Shown: piece by piece, positions 53,742 to 63,186 of the stretch | Layout: every line of letters begins with the position of its first letter | Position numbering within the stretch: position 1 is the stretch's first letter | NCBI GenBank assembly: GCA_963677785.2 | Contig: CAXXDH010000003.1 | Coordinates: 2,728,001 to 2,792,000, forward strand | Direction: 5' to 3' | From: G963665495 sp963677785 | GTDB taxonomy: Bacteria > Desulfobacterota > Desulfovibrionia > Desulfovibrionales > Desulfovibrionaceae | Length of the DNA stretch: 64,000 bases | Translations under genes and position numbers: made by a program | The notes under the pieces: generated by a model | Database searches by the model: none | Told to the model about the DNA's origin: nothing | Seen by the model: only the letters and a program-made list of their open reading frames with translations

Positions 53742-54916
53742 ACGTAGTGCCCCTCAAATCGGGGCACGTCTTCTGACAACCTGAGCTATGCAAACCTGAG
53801 CCACGCGGACCTGTCTTAACCCCCTCAAATCGGGGCACGTCTTCTGACAAATAAACGGAAACCGATATAAAGATAACACCTGGTCTTAACCCCCTCAAAT
53901 CGGGGCACGTCTTCTGACCATTGAACAACTCACATGGAACGACGTACTTGTCATGTCTTAACCCCCTCAAATCGGGGCACGTCTTCTGACATCGTGAATT
54001 CGACTCTTTCCTTGATAGCTGTACTGTCTTAACCCCCTCAAATCGGGGCACGTCTTCTGACAGATACATGTCTGGCCGTAGAAGACGAGGCAACCATGTC
54101 TTAACCCCCTCAAATCGGGGCACGTCTTCTGACTCTCCTCAATAGAGAGCTGTCTAAGATCGTTATCAGTCTTAACCCCCTCAAATCGGGGCACGTCTTC
54201 TGACCGTGAACAATACATGAGGATGTTATCATTCGCAAAGTCTTAACCCCCTCAAATCGGGGCACGTCTTCTGACAAACGTAATATCTAGTATGAACCCA
54301 TGCTGGAAGTCTTAACCCCCTCAAATCGGGGCACGTCTTCTGACGTGGATATACTGATCTTTCCTCTGGAGAGAAAATATGTCTTAACCCCCTCAAATCG
54401 GGGCACGTCTTCTGACATCCAATCGGTCCACGCCATATCACATCCCAAGATGTCTTAACCCCCTCAAATCGGGGCACGTCTTCTGACACAACGCTCCGTG
54501 GGCAATAACAAAGTGGATTCATGGTCTTAACCCCCTCAAATCGGGGCACGTCTTCTGACAGGTTCTCAACACCGTTATATCTCGTCTAATTCAAGTCTTA
54601 ACCCCCTCAAATCGGGGCACGTCTTCTGACGTGGATATACTGATCTTTCCTCTGGAGAGAAAATATGTCTTAACCCCCTCAAATCGGGGCACGTCTTCTG
54701 ACATCCAATCGGTCCACGCCATATCACATCCCAAGATGTCTTAACCCCCTCAAATCGGGGCACGTCTTCTGACACAACGCTCCGTGGGCAATAACAAAGT
54801 GGATTCATGGTCTTAACCCCCTCAAATCGGGGCACGTCTTCTGACAGGTTCTCAACACCGTTATATCTCGTCTAATTCAAGTCTTAACCCCCTCAAATCG
54901 GGGCACGTCTTCTGAC
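53742..54916 (-). CRISPR. Type III CRISPR array A: 17 repeats, 16 spacers
   Basis: Repeats of 36 bases start GTCTTAACCCCCTC and end CACGTCTTCTGAC on the plus strand, with CCCC/GGGG able to form a hairpin. Starts are 53742 (degenerate first 9 bases), 53813, 53883, 53955, 54026, 54098, 54169, 54240, 54309, 54381, 54452, 54524, 54595, 54667, 54738, 54810 and 54881. Spacers are 33-36 bases. The degenerate repeat is at the low end and a conserved leader at the high end, so transcription is on the minus strand. Confidence 0.97.
54309..54880. repeat. Tandem duplication of four repeat-spacer units in array A
   Basis: The four spacers at 54345, 54417, 54488 and 54560 recur in the same order and sequence at 54631, 54703, 54774 and 54846. 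The unit is 286 bases, and the copies look identical. It includes the leader-proximal, newest spacers. Confidence 0.95.
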
Positions 54917-55188
54917 TCCTGGTCAAAAAAATATATGTTTTTCGATGGGTTGGCAAGGGGTTTTTACGGACCCCCCCCTTAAAAAGGGGGCCGAGAGATT
55001 TTTGAGCCATGAAAACGACCAATTTTTTGCGTAACTCATTGTTTTTGCAGGGTTTGATGTTTTGTCGGATCTATTTGTCTATAATTGTGCAAAAACAGCC
55101 TGTTGGCTCATTTGTCCCGAAAATGGAAAACATCCTCACATTGTTCCATGTTGGTTTCCATTCCGGCAATTTGTTGCCTCAAAAAAAG
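54917..55188 (-). promoter_or_regulatory. Leader of type III array A
   Basis: Nearly identical for about 225 bases to the leader of array B (57133 onward), with a G/A change after TCCTG as one of few differences. A C-run/G-run hairpin (near 54970-54992) lies ~55 bases from the first repeat. The similarity becomes patchy after 55145 and ends with GCAACCATGCCCG, half of the terminator hairpin found at 57406. Confidence 0.85.
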
Positions 55189-55241
55189 CAACCATGCCCG
55201 GCAATTCTTTTTGGAGCAGGAGTTGTGTGGAGGTGGATTTT

Positions 55242-56312
55242 TTAGGACGCGTGAGCTGCGGTGTAGGTATGCAGTACTGCTGCGCGCAGGGCTTGGCGAC
55301 GGCGTTGCTGAAAGGTTCTAATGCCCTTTATGGCGCCCGTACGGAATTTGTCGCAGGTTGCTTCCTGCCATTGGCGTAGCGCTTTTTCCATATCTTTCCG
55401 TACGCTTTCCGTGGCGATTTCGTTGCTGAAGTAGTCTATGCCGATGGCCAGCGCGGAGCCGACGAGTAGAGACAGGCCCAGGGTTTCCCAGCTGGTTGCC
55501 AGGCCCGCGGCCATCAGCCCGGCGGTGGTGCCGTTGGAGGCGGCCATGGCCGCGACCACTGTGCCGGTGGCCACTTTGGACAAGCCTCCCATGACCTTGA
55601 TGATGTAAGGCGCCACAAAGGCATCTGCCAGGAGGCTGATTCCTTCCACACCAACCTGGACACCTACTGTTTTGGGCAGAACCGTGGAGAGGGCATGGTC
55701 GAAGGAGACGGAAAAATCGTCTGTGGTGAGGGCGCCGAGTGTGTCAGGGAACGCTTCGGCGGCGTTGGAAGCCAATGCCTGCCCCATGGCGAGCATAAGC
55801 CTGTTGTGGTTGCTGTCCAGCTCCTTGGTCAGTGCGCCGGTGATGGCGATGAGTTGTTGCTCCACCTGTTTCGGTGAAACAAGGCGCGTATAGAGGAGTT
55901 CTTCCAGATGGCTTTCGAGGCTGCCGTCGTTTTTGAGGAACAACCAGCCCATCTTGAACTTGTTCTTGAGCGAAAACAGTTCCTCCAAAAAAGGGTCCAT
56001 GTTGGCGGATTTGTCGCGAAATGCATTGGCCAGCTGGCGGGCGCAGCCCTCCAAGGCCTGAAGGTCCTGCTCTTCGCACTTCTGCAACAGGGATTCCTGG
56101 GATGCCATGAACTTGTCCGTGAGCAGAGTCGGATCCACATCCCGAGTCCGCAAACCGGATTTGGTATCGGTTGCAGACGCGACTTGCTGGGACGAGCGGT
56201 CCGCCGGCAATATGCCGTAAAACAAGACCGTAGCAACCAGGCAGCAGATCACGCCCACAGACAACAGTCCCATGGAAAACACTTCGGTCCGGCGGCTCTT
56301 GTCAGCTGACAT
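55242..56312 (-). CDS. Inner-membrane protein, unknown, between the two type III arrays
   Basis: About 356 residues from the ATG at 56312, led by AGGAGGAAG. One N-terminal transmembrane segment near 15-35 (GLLSVGVICCLVATVLFYGI), a helical periplasmic part, and a C-terminal region rich in Gly and Ala with further hydrophobic helices near 240-310 (TVVAAMAASNGTTAGLMAAG; LGLSLLVGSALAIGIDYF). No family recognised. Array A and its leader separate it from the other membrane-protein gene on the same strand; the two may once have been adjacent. Confidence 0.75.
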   Translation of the reverse strand: MSADKSRRTEVFSMGLLSVGVICCLVATVLFYGILPADRSSQQVASATDTKSGLRTRDVDPTLLTDKFMASQESLLQKCEEQDLQALEGCARQLANAFRDKSANMDPFLEELFSLKNKFKMGWLFLKNDGSLESHLEELLYTRLVSPKQVEQQLIAITGALTKELDSNHNRLMLAMGQALASNAAEAFPDTLGALTTDDFSVSFDHALSTVLPKTVGVQVGVEGISLLADAFVAPYIIKVMGGLSKVATGTVVAAMAASNGTTAGLMAAGLATSWETLGLSLLVGSALAIGIDYFSNEIATESVRKDMEKALRQWQEATCDKFRTGAIKGIRTFQQRRRQALRAAVLHTYTAAHAS

Positions 56313-56526
56313 GTTCTTCCTCCTGGGTGGGGTGAATGGACAGCGAAGCAACAGCACAAGCCATGCCAAAAGCTGTAAAGTTTTAACTTATTGAAATCAT
56401 GACTAGAAAAAAAGTTCGAATGGAGTGGCGTCGTGATGTGACACAGCTGTATTCAGTTTTGAATGGAAAAATTAATTATTGAAAGGCATGGCGGCTGGGA
56501 AAGACACGATACCATAATGGTGCATT

Positions 56527-57132
56527 GTGTACCGTCTCTCAAATCGGGGCACGTCTTCTGACTATCTTTATGCCCACTTTCTTGACTTGCGCAAGCTGTC
56601 TTAACCCCCTCAAATCGGGGCACGTCTTCTGACCAAGGGAATGGATTGCAAGCCAAGTTGCGGAAGATGGTCTTAACCCCCTCAAATCGGGGCACGTCTT
56701 CTGACCTCAACACGGTAGCCTGCACCGTGGGAGGAATGGTGTCTTAACCCCCTCAAATCGGGGCACGTCTTCTGACCAATTTGTATCAAAACCATGACTT
56801 CCCAAAACCCCGGTCTTAACCCCCTCAAATCGGGGCACGTCTTCTGACACTCTTTGACCAAACGACTGATGAAAAATGATAAAGTCTTAACCCCCTCAAA
56901 TCGGGGCACGTCTTCTGACCTCCTTAACGGAGAATTGGCACACGAAGTAATCATGTCTTAACCCCCTCAAATCGGGGCACGTCTTCTGACTCAGAAAGGC
57001 TTTTGACGAGGTAACCAGAAATGAATGTCTTAACCCCCTCAAATCGGGGCACGTCTTCTGACTCTCAAGAAGAATTTGAAGCTCTTCGTGATAAATGTCT
57101 TAACCCCCTCAAATCGGGGCACGTCTTCTGAC
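56527..57132 (-). CRISPR. Type III CRISPR array B: 9 repeats, 8 spacers
   Basis: Same 36-base repeat as array A. Starts are 56527 (degenerate first half), 56598, 56670, 56741, 56813, 56884, 56955, 57027 and 57097. Spacers are 34-36 bases and share none with array A by eye. Leader on the high side, decayed repeat on the low side, so minus-strand transcription. Confidence 0.97.
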
Positions 57133-57405
57133 TCCTGATCAAAAAAATATATGTTTTTCGATGGGTTGGCAAGGGGTTTTTACGGACCCCCCCCTTAAAA
57201 AGGGGGCCGAGAGATTTTTGAGCCATGAAAACGACCAATTTTTTGCGTAACTCATTGTTTTTGCAGGGTTTGATGTTTTGTCGGATCTATTTGTCTATAA
57301 TTGTGCAAAAACAGCCTGTTGGCTCATTTGTCCCGAAAATGGAAAACATCCTCACATTGTTCCTGTGTGGGGTGCCAGTCTGGCAATTTGTTGCCTCAAA
57401 ATAGA
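57133..57405 (-). promoter_or_regulatory. Leader of type III array B
   Basis: The copy next to the cas operon of the duplicated leader. It starts TCCTGATCAAAAAAATATAT and holds the same C-run/G-run hairpin as leader A. It runs up to the terminator of the cas operon. Confidence 0.85.
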
Positions 57406-57433
57406 GCAACCATGCCCGTTGGGGCATGGTTGC
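57406..57433 (-). terminator. Terminator of the type III cas operon
   Basis: GCAACCATGCCC (57406-57417) pairs perfectly with GGGCATGGTTGC (57422-57433) around a 4-base loop. On the minus strand it is followed by TCTATTTTG. It lies 93 bases beyond the stop of the last cas gene and before the leader of array B, so the array must have its own promoter. Confidence 0.7.
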
Positions 57434-57525
57434 GAACTACGTATCAATGATGAGCACATTTGCGTATGGGCACGGACACCGGATTTAGCCAGTGGTGTGT
57501 AAACGGGGGTAGGATCGCGTACCGA

Positions 57526-59424
57526 TTAGGCAAGGGCGTTTTGCCAATATTTGTCCGGACCGTGATATCCGGATTTCGTGTCCTTCATTTGTCCAAGAGT
57601 GTTGGTTGTCGTTTTAGTATCCAACTTGTCCAGACAGGCCTCCATGTTCGGGGTCAGTGTCTTCAGTTCTTTCTCAAACTGTTTTGTCTTGGTGAATTGA
57701 TGCAAATCAATCCGCTTCCAGGCATATTCTGATGCGTCGCGAATCCAAATTGCGCGGATTTTGGATGCCATAGTACCCAGGCCAAAGGCTTTTCCAAGGC
57801 CGATTTTAAAACCATGGTTGCTTATGCGGCGTTCCAGCAGGAAAATCAGGGCAGCCAGTTCTTCTTCGGAACAGTTTTCCGCCCCCAGGGTGCCGTGAAA
57901 TTCCAGCCCCTTGTTGCAGACCTGGGCCCAACCTCGCATTTTGTGACTGGGCGCCAGATTTTTCCCGGCGGCCTCTCCCGTAGCTGTGTCACAGAATTTT
58001 TGCAGATCCCTCAGGTTGTTGGATAATCCCTGGCTGCAATGCCGGTAGATTTTTGAGCCCGAGATCTGTCCTTTGTCGTCGAAATAAGCGCTTATGTCCC
58101 GTTTGTTGGCCTTGGGTTGGCCGAGTATGGGCAGCAGCACCTGCCTTGCAAGGGGTTCCCCCTTGTCATCCTGCCATTCGCAGATGGAAACGGATTTGAC
58201 TCCTTCTTCCGTGGGGATGCTTTCCTTGACAATTTGCGGAAGCAGGGGCGTGTCGCACAGCAGCGTGGATGATTTGAATCTGCCGCGGAAACCGACAACG
58301 TTTTGCGCGTCGTCGTTTACAGCCAGGCCGAACATGCGGCAGCGCGGACAGAGAGCATCCAGGCTGGAACAGGCCTTCTGGCCTTCGGGAATCGCATGCT
58401 GATGGTTGAACAGGGCCTTGAACTGGAAATTCTTTCCAATGGCCACGACCTTGCCCTGAAAGGCCTGGTAGTAGACCCAGTCGCCCGGTTTCAGCTCGCG
58501 CAGGTCATCGTACCAGGGGCGGCCTTGTTCCCTTTCGTCACCTGGGGTCATGGTCTTGGTGCTGCCCATATAGACACGTTTTTTCAGTTCCTCTACCGAG
58601 TAGAAACATTCTTTTGGCACATTTCCTGTAAGTTTGCGCCCTGTAGTTTTGTAAAAGCGATGATACGTTTTTGTCTTCAGGTCTCCACCAGCGAGTTCGT
58701 TGTTCATGCCAAAACGATAGGGCCCATGATAGATCAGGGGGATGGAGCCTGGAAATGGTTTGTCTGAAGAAATATTTTTTATAATTTTTGCAAATTTATT
58801 TGTAAAATCAACATGATATGTTTGTCCTTTTGTGAAGTTCACCTCCTTGGTATTATAGTAGTATTCTTCAACGAGATGCAGGGTGACTTCACCGTTGCTT
58901 GTGTCCACCTGCTCGACAATGGCGGGGTTGGATTTTGCTTTATCGACGCGGTAGCGTTTCCAAACGCCGGTATAGGGGTAGGAGCCGTCGGAGATGTCGT
59001 CGCTGTGGCCAATTTCGTCGTTTATGATGCGGTAGCAGCCGCCCATGATGGCGGCAAACCCGTCGGCCACTGCGGATTTGACCGTGAAGGGGCTGATGGC
59101 CGGGCGGTTCTGCTGCATCAGCCAGCGCCTGCCGTTGCCGCCGAATTCGCCTTCTGCCATGTTTTCCGGGTTGCTGGAGGATACCGTCCCATCCAGGCAG
59201 GGGTTGGCAGCAACGGGCGTCAGCGTTTTCCAGGTGACTTCAAAGGCGACATCGAAACGCCCGTCGGAAAGACAGTGATGTTTTTCCTCCTGCAGTTCCT
59301 TTTTAGGCGTATTGGGGCGCGCCTGGAAATTATAGGGGAGGTTACAGATCTGGGGTTCCTGAGAATCCTTGTTTGTATCGGTCGGCCGAGGGGGGGGGGA
59401 TTGGTTGCGATATTTTTTGCCCAT
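57526..59424 (-). CDS. Type III CRISPR RAMP protein, TIGR03986-like (Cas7 group)
   Basis: About 632 residues from the ATG at 59424, led by AGGAAG; a longer open frame upstream is antisense-like and not used. NLPYNFQARPNTPKKE near 29-44 matches the start of this family. LCPRCRMFGLAVNDD near 380 is the C-x2-C-R-x-F-G motif of Csm3-like RAMPs. The C-terminal region has ISNHGFKIGLGKAFGLG. It is the last gene of the cas operon, 8 bases after the 170-residue gene. Expected role: part of the crRNA-binding backbone of the type III complex. Confidence 0.8.
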   Translation of the reverse strand: MGKKYRNQSPPPRPTDTNKDSQEPQICNLPYNFQARPNTPKKELQEEKHHCLSDGRFDVAFEVTWKTLTPVAANPCLDGTVSSSNPENMAEGEFGGNGRRWLMQQNRPAISPFTVKSAVADGFAAIMGGCYRIINDEIGHSDDISDGSYPYTGVWKRYRVDKAKSNPAIVEQVDTSNGEVTLHLVEEYYYNTKEVNFTKGQTYHVDFTNKFAKIIKNISSDKPFPGSIPLIYHGPYRFGMNNELAGGDLKTKTYHRFYKTTGRKLTGNVPKECFYSVEELKKRVYMGSTKTMTPGDEREQGRPWYDDLRELKPGDWVYYQAFQGKVVAIGKNFQFKALFNHQHAIPEGQKACSSLDALCPRCRMFGLAVNDDAQNVVGFRGRFKSSTLLCDTPLLPQIVKESIPTEEGVKSVSICEWQDDKGEPLARQVLLPILGQPKANKRDISAYFDDKGQISGSKIYRHCSQGLSNNLRDLQKFCDTATGEAAGKNLAPSHKMRGWAQVCNKGLEFHGTLGAENCSEEELAALIFLLERRISNHGFKIGLGKAFGLGTMASKIRAIWIRDASEYAWKRIDLHQFTKTKQFEKELKTLTPNMEACLDKLDTKTTTNTLGQMKDTKSGYHGPDKYWQNALA

Positions 59425-59432
59425 GGTTCTTC

Positions 59433-59945
59433 CTATTGCGCTTTGAAGTCGGTTGTCAGGAAAAGATGCAGCCGGGAGGCCGGCGTGATGGTTTCCATGG
59501 CGCTGATGCGTCCGGAAAGCTGCTGGCCTTTGCGTGTCTGGATTTGGACCTCTCTGAAATAGCAGGGAAAAAAGGAATCGGATTCCTGGTCCGGCGGCTG
59601 ATTGGTAGCCAGCTGCATCTGCTGCACAAGAAAACCCGCGTCTTCGCGTTCCACGGCTGTTTCCTGGAAAAAATCCTGCCCGGAACGCCAGAACCCGGCT
59701 TCCATCACAGGGCCTTCCAGGCCTGGAAACCAGTCTCCAGCCTTGTTTTTCGTGCCTGCAAGGGCGGCCAAGGCATTGCGTATGCTTTCGCTGTCCGAAA
59801 GCAGTACTTCGCCCCGTGCGCAGGCAATGAATCCGCCGGTCCAGTCCTGCCGGAGCAGAGCTTCGAGCGCGTCTGCGGATTCCAGCCGCGCCTCGTACCG
59901 TATCCATCCGTCCTCAAATGTGATGGCTTCAGTTGCTTGGGTCAT
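59433..59945 (-). CDS. Small type III-associated protein (Csx19-like by position)
   Basis: 170 residues, starting MTQATEAITFEDGWIRYEAR and led by AAGGAGG. It overlaps the end of the preceding RAMP gene by 17 bases, so the two are coupled. No Cas11 helical pattern or catalytic motif is evident. Size and place in a III-D-like operon fit Csx19, but sequence support is weak. Confidence 0.6.
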   Translation of the reverse strand: MTQATEAITFEDGWIRYEARLESADALEALLRQDWTGGFIACARGEVLLSDSESIRNALAALAGTKNKAGDWFPGLEGPVMEAGFWRSGQDFFQETAVEREDAGFLVQQMQLATNQPPDQESDSFFPCYFREVQIQTRKGQQLSGRISAMETITPASRLHLFLTTDFKAQ

Positions 59946-61293
59946 GGCCGAAGGCCTCCTTGTGGATATCGGTGACGACGAACTGTCCTGTGGCGGTGGC
60001 GGTTTTGCCCAGCCTCATCCAGCCCGGAGGGGCGTTGTCCGGTTCCATGGACCGGCACTCGTTGCCGATGAGTTCGAGGGCTTCCTGGTAGAAGTCGGCA
60101 TCCGTGGCACTGTCGATGATGATTTCGAAATCAAAGTCGCCCTGCGAAAGGTATTCTCCGAAAAACAGAGTGCTTCCGTTCACTTGACGGGTGTGCTCGC
60201 AGAGCTGCAGGCGGCTGAGCACAGTTGTTTGCGGATCGCGGACAAGGGCGTCCCCCACGGAGAGCATGCCCCGCCTGTCCATGTTGCCGAACAGGCGGCA
60301 GCGCGGACAGGTACATGGTTTATGCTTGATATTGTTGACGTCGCAGACCTCTTCACCCTCCGTACGCCAGCGGCGCTCCAGAGGAACAGAGAGTGCGGCC
60401 TGTCGGAAGGCCTTGCCAGGGATGACCATGGCGTCTTTCGCTTTTTGGTCCGGTTGTACAATGACCTGGCGGTGCACGAAATGGTCCGGCATGAAACCGG
60501 TGTAGACGGAAACATCTGCTGTCAAAGGCAAGGACGAATTGGATACGCAGAGCAGCTGGCCGTCCAATACGCGCGATTTGAGGGCAAGGCGCGTCCAGGG
60601 CTGGGCAATGTCCGGTTTTGGGGCGTCCGGTAGGGGCGACAGCTTCGTTTGGTCCATACTCCAGAGCAGTTTCCTGTCATCGGGGAGGCGCAGGTCCAGG
60701 ATGGCCCCATCTGACTTGACCAGGTCCAGCCTTCCGTATCCGTAGCCCCATCCTCCGCCTATGGTTTCGATGTGCTGCGCGACAATCCACAGAGCCTGGG
60801 ACAGTTTTTGCCGGAGCTCGGAAGGGTCCTGTCCTTTTTGTACAAAAGCGGTGAACCAGAGGGGCAGCTGGAGGCCCGCGGGCGCGAGTTCGAAGTTGTA
60901 CAGCGCCTGGGCCGCCACGCTGCCGTACTCTCTGTCTATTCTGTTGCCCGAGAGGGAATCGTAATGTTCAAGGGCGACACTGGTGGACTCGAACCAGAGC
61001 TGCGAGACACCGCCAGAATTCACTTTCTTCGCTTCCTCGCCTTTGCCTGACGCATTTGCGATCGGGTAGTTGCCTATCTCCCTGGCAAGGGTTTCTCCCT
61101 CCGCGATTCTGTTCAGCGCGCGTTGCAGCAGGTTGCTCCAGACATAACCATTGACGTGCAGTTTCCCATCCGGCGTACGCTGCAAAACCGCATCGGTGAA
61201 TTCTCCTTCCTCTCCCGAGCGCAGCAACAGCGGAGTGGCCAAAGAGAAGAGCGCATGTATCCTCAGGGCATGTGTTGCAGTAGTGATTTTCAT
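59929..61293 (-). CDS. Type III CRISPR RAMP protein with two Csm3-like domains
   Basis: About 454 residues. The ATG at 61293 overlaps the csx10-like stop (ATGA) and has AGGAG upstream. The first domain reads TPLLLRSGEEGEFTDAVLQR, with an Asp where Csm3 has its target-RNA-cutting Asp, then a G-rich loop GGGWGYGYGRLDL near 210. The second domain has MVIPGKAFRQAALSVPLERR and CPRCRLFGNMDRRGMLSVGD near 345. Such doubled Cas7 proteins occur in subtype III-D. Expected role: backbone subunit and target RNA cleavage. Confidence 0.8.
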   Translation of the reverse strand: MKITTATHALRIHALFSLATPLLLRSGEEGEFTDAVLQRTPDGKLHVNGYVWSNLLQRALNRIAEGETLAREIGNYPIANASGKGEEAKKVNSGGVSQLWFESTSVALEHYDSLSGNRIDREYGSVAAQALYNFELAPAGLQLPLWFTAFVQKGQDPSELRQKLSQALWIVAQHIETIGGGWGYGYGRLDLVKSDGAILDLRLPDDRKLLWSMDQTKLSPLPDAPKPDIAQPWTRLALKSRVLDGQLLCVSNSSLPLTADVSVYTGFMPDHFVHRQVIVQPDQKAKDAMVIPGKAFRQAALSVPLERRWRTEGEEVCDVNNIKHKPCTCPRCRLFGNMDRRGMLSVGDALVRDPQTTVLSRLQLCEHTRQVNGSTLFFGEYLSQGDFDFEIIIDSATDADFYQEALELIGNECRSMEPDNAPPGWMRLGKTATATGQFVVTDIHKEAFGHDPSN

Positions 61294-63182
61294 GGGCGCT
61301 CCTGTCTTTTGTTCCATTGTTTCACCTGGTAAACCTCCAAACCGGCCTTGAGGCACTGGCGCATGTTTTTGATATCTTGCAATTCCAGAATTTGGAGGCA
61401 AGATTCCAATGTCGCGTCCAGGTTGTTTATGTTGCGCTGTTGCTTCTGTTTCTTGAGTTTGGCCTGTTGCGAGATCAGGAAGTCCTTCACCTGATTTTCA
61501 GGCATGCACGGGTTCAGCAGTTCGCGTAGATTCCCTGCGAACGAAGGGGATACCCCTTGCGAAATGTCGATTGGTTCAATCTGTTTATCGCCGGAAGAGT
61601 TCTTTTTCTTGTCCGTCTTGCCATTTGCTTTTTCAAGTTCTTTGAATTCTGCCTGAATTCCTTGCCATTGGCAGAATCCGAAGCCTTCCGAGGGGTCGAT
61701 GACCCAGGACGTGTCGACAAGCATGCTTCCGGGAGCAACGGTTATTCTGTTGCGGCGCGGACGGTTTTGCATGGAATTATAGCGGCGTTCGGACTGCAAG
61801 GTCAGCTGGTCTTGTGAGTCGCCGTTATTTGCAATCATTCTGGAAACAGGCAGCGGGGTAGTGACGACCGCTGGAGGAGCCGCTTGGGCTGTTTTTTTAG
61901 TGTTTGCATGACAACTAATTGAAAAAAGGGAGCTTTTGAGTGTGGGACGTATGTTGTTGACAATGAACCAGACGCGTTTGGCAAACACGCTGTCAGGGGC
62001 GAGCAAACGCATCCGGCCGGAAAAGGAGACAGGCGCGGGGATATATTCCTGAACAAACAGGCCGTTTTCCCTGGTCAAAAAGGAGTCCTCTTCCATGGCA
62101 TTGCGAATTCGTTTTGATGGCGTCAGTTGCAGGAAAACAGGCTCGGGACTGTTGCTAACGAAATAATCCTCTCCCAGTCCTTTCACTTTCGAGCTGAAGA
62201 AATTTTCCCCCAGTTCTTTGACTTTCGTACTGAAGATATTTTCTTCCTTGTCAGACTCTTCACTTTTTCCCCAGAAGTCCTGGACGACATTTTTCTCGTT
62301 TTTCAATACGCTCATGGGTGCGGGAACAAAGGAGACCTTGCTTTTGTCCGTGGGCAGCAAGGCACTGCAACGCAAGCCGTACATTTCCTCGGGCTGGGGC
62401 CATTGCCGGAACAGCTGGTAGTAGGTCTTGACCAGCCAGGCGCGGAACTGGTTGCCGGAAATGGCCACTTCCGAACTGAGCACCTGGGCTTGGTCCTTTT
62501 CTATGGGCTTGTTGCGCAGGTTCGTGAGAGAGGTCAGTGAGAAGATCGTTTGCTCGGAAGGTGATATCAGTTCCGCATCGGCCGGACAGTGAATTTTTTC
62601 CGGTTCTTCCCAAGCGACGGAAACCTCGCCTTTGCCGTAGCCGCGCGAGCGAAAGGCGCCGAATCCGCCGGCAAGAGGCGCGGCCTGTGCGATCAGATCC
62701 ATTGCCAGCTCCAGATCTTTTTCGCTTGAAAAATACCCCAGAAAAAGAGTGGATTCCAGCTGGAGTCCATCGAGCCAGGCCAGCTCATGGCTTGCCAAAA
62801 AGTTGTCCTTGACCGTCCGCTTGTCGCTGTCCAGGGCGATGCGGGTCGTCACCTTGTAACGTTCGGGGGTCCAGCTATCCGCGGATTTTTCAGCCAGGGA
62901 CAGGTCCGTCAGTTGCAACAAGGCCGAAGTCGCCTGGCCTGTTTTGCCGAAAATCTTTTGCAACAGAGCATTTGAAAAGGATTCATCCAAACGGTGCAAC
63001 CAGGAGGCGGCCATGCGCAAATTGTTGCGGACCTGGGTGTCAGGATAAATGGGCTGTTGCTTGGAATTCCTTAGGTGGGGGGTAAAGCCGAATGTCTTGT
63101 TTTCCCCGCCGGAGGTGAACCAGTAGCCACGGGCCGATATGAGCAGTTTGCCTTCGGCAAAAAAGAGTGTTTGCGTTTCCAT
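61290..63182 (-). CDS. Type III CRISPR RAMP protein, Csx10-like (Cas5 group)
   Basis: 630 residues, led by GAGGAA. A Cas5-like RAMP: LFFAEGKLLISARGYWFTSG at the start and the glycine-rich loop GGFGAFRSRGYGKGEVSV near 178-195. A low-complexity charged insert lies at ~305-345 (repeats of SKVKGLGE type), and the C-terminal half contains a second RAMP-like part. Position directly after cas10 and the large size fit Csx10 of subtype III-D. Expected role: binding the 5' handle of the crRNA. Confidence 0.75.
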   Translation of the reverse strand: METQTLFFAEGKLLISARGYWFTSGGENKTFGFTPHLRNSKQQPIYPDTQVRNNLRMAASWLHRLDESFSNALLQKIFGKTGQATSALLQLTDLSLAEKSADSWTPERYKVTTRIALDSDKRTVKDNFLASHELAWLDGLQLESTLFLGYFSSEKDLELAMDLIAQAAPLAGGFGAFRSRGYGKGEVSVAWEEPEKIHCPADAELISPSEQTIFSLTSLTNLRNKPIEKDQAQVLSSEVAISGNQFRAWLVKTYYQLFRQWPQPEEMYGLRCSALLPTDKSKVSFVPAPMSVLKNEKNVVQDFWGKSEESDKEENIFSTKVKELGENFFSSKVKGLGEDYFVSNSPEPVFLQLTPSKRIRNAMEEDSFLTRENGLFVQEYIPAPVSFSGRMRLLAPDSVFAKRVWFIVNNIRPTLKSSLFSISCHANTKKTAQAAPPAVVTTPLPVSRMIANNGDSQDQLTLQSERRYNSMQNRPRRNRITVAPGSMLVDTSWVIDPSEGFGFCQWQGIQAEFKELEKANGKTDKKKNSSGDKQIEPIDISQGVSPSFAGNLRELLNPCMPENQVKDFLISQQAKLKKQKQQRNINNLDATLESCLQILELQDIKNMRQCLKAGLEVYQVKQWNKRQERP

Positions 63183-63186
63183 GGAT

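Noticed and set aside
53740..54835. Open frames with repeated C-P-D-L-R-G-L-R or V-P-R-F-E-G-V-K-T segments
   Set aside because: They are translations of the type III repeats.
55009..55379. Open frames such as MSDLFVYNCAKTACWLICPE, present also at 57278
   Set aside because: They lie in the duplicated leaders, have no ribosome site, and the sequence is conserved as DNA because it was copied, including bases outside any frame.
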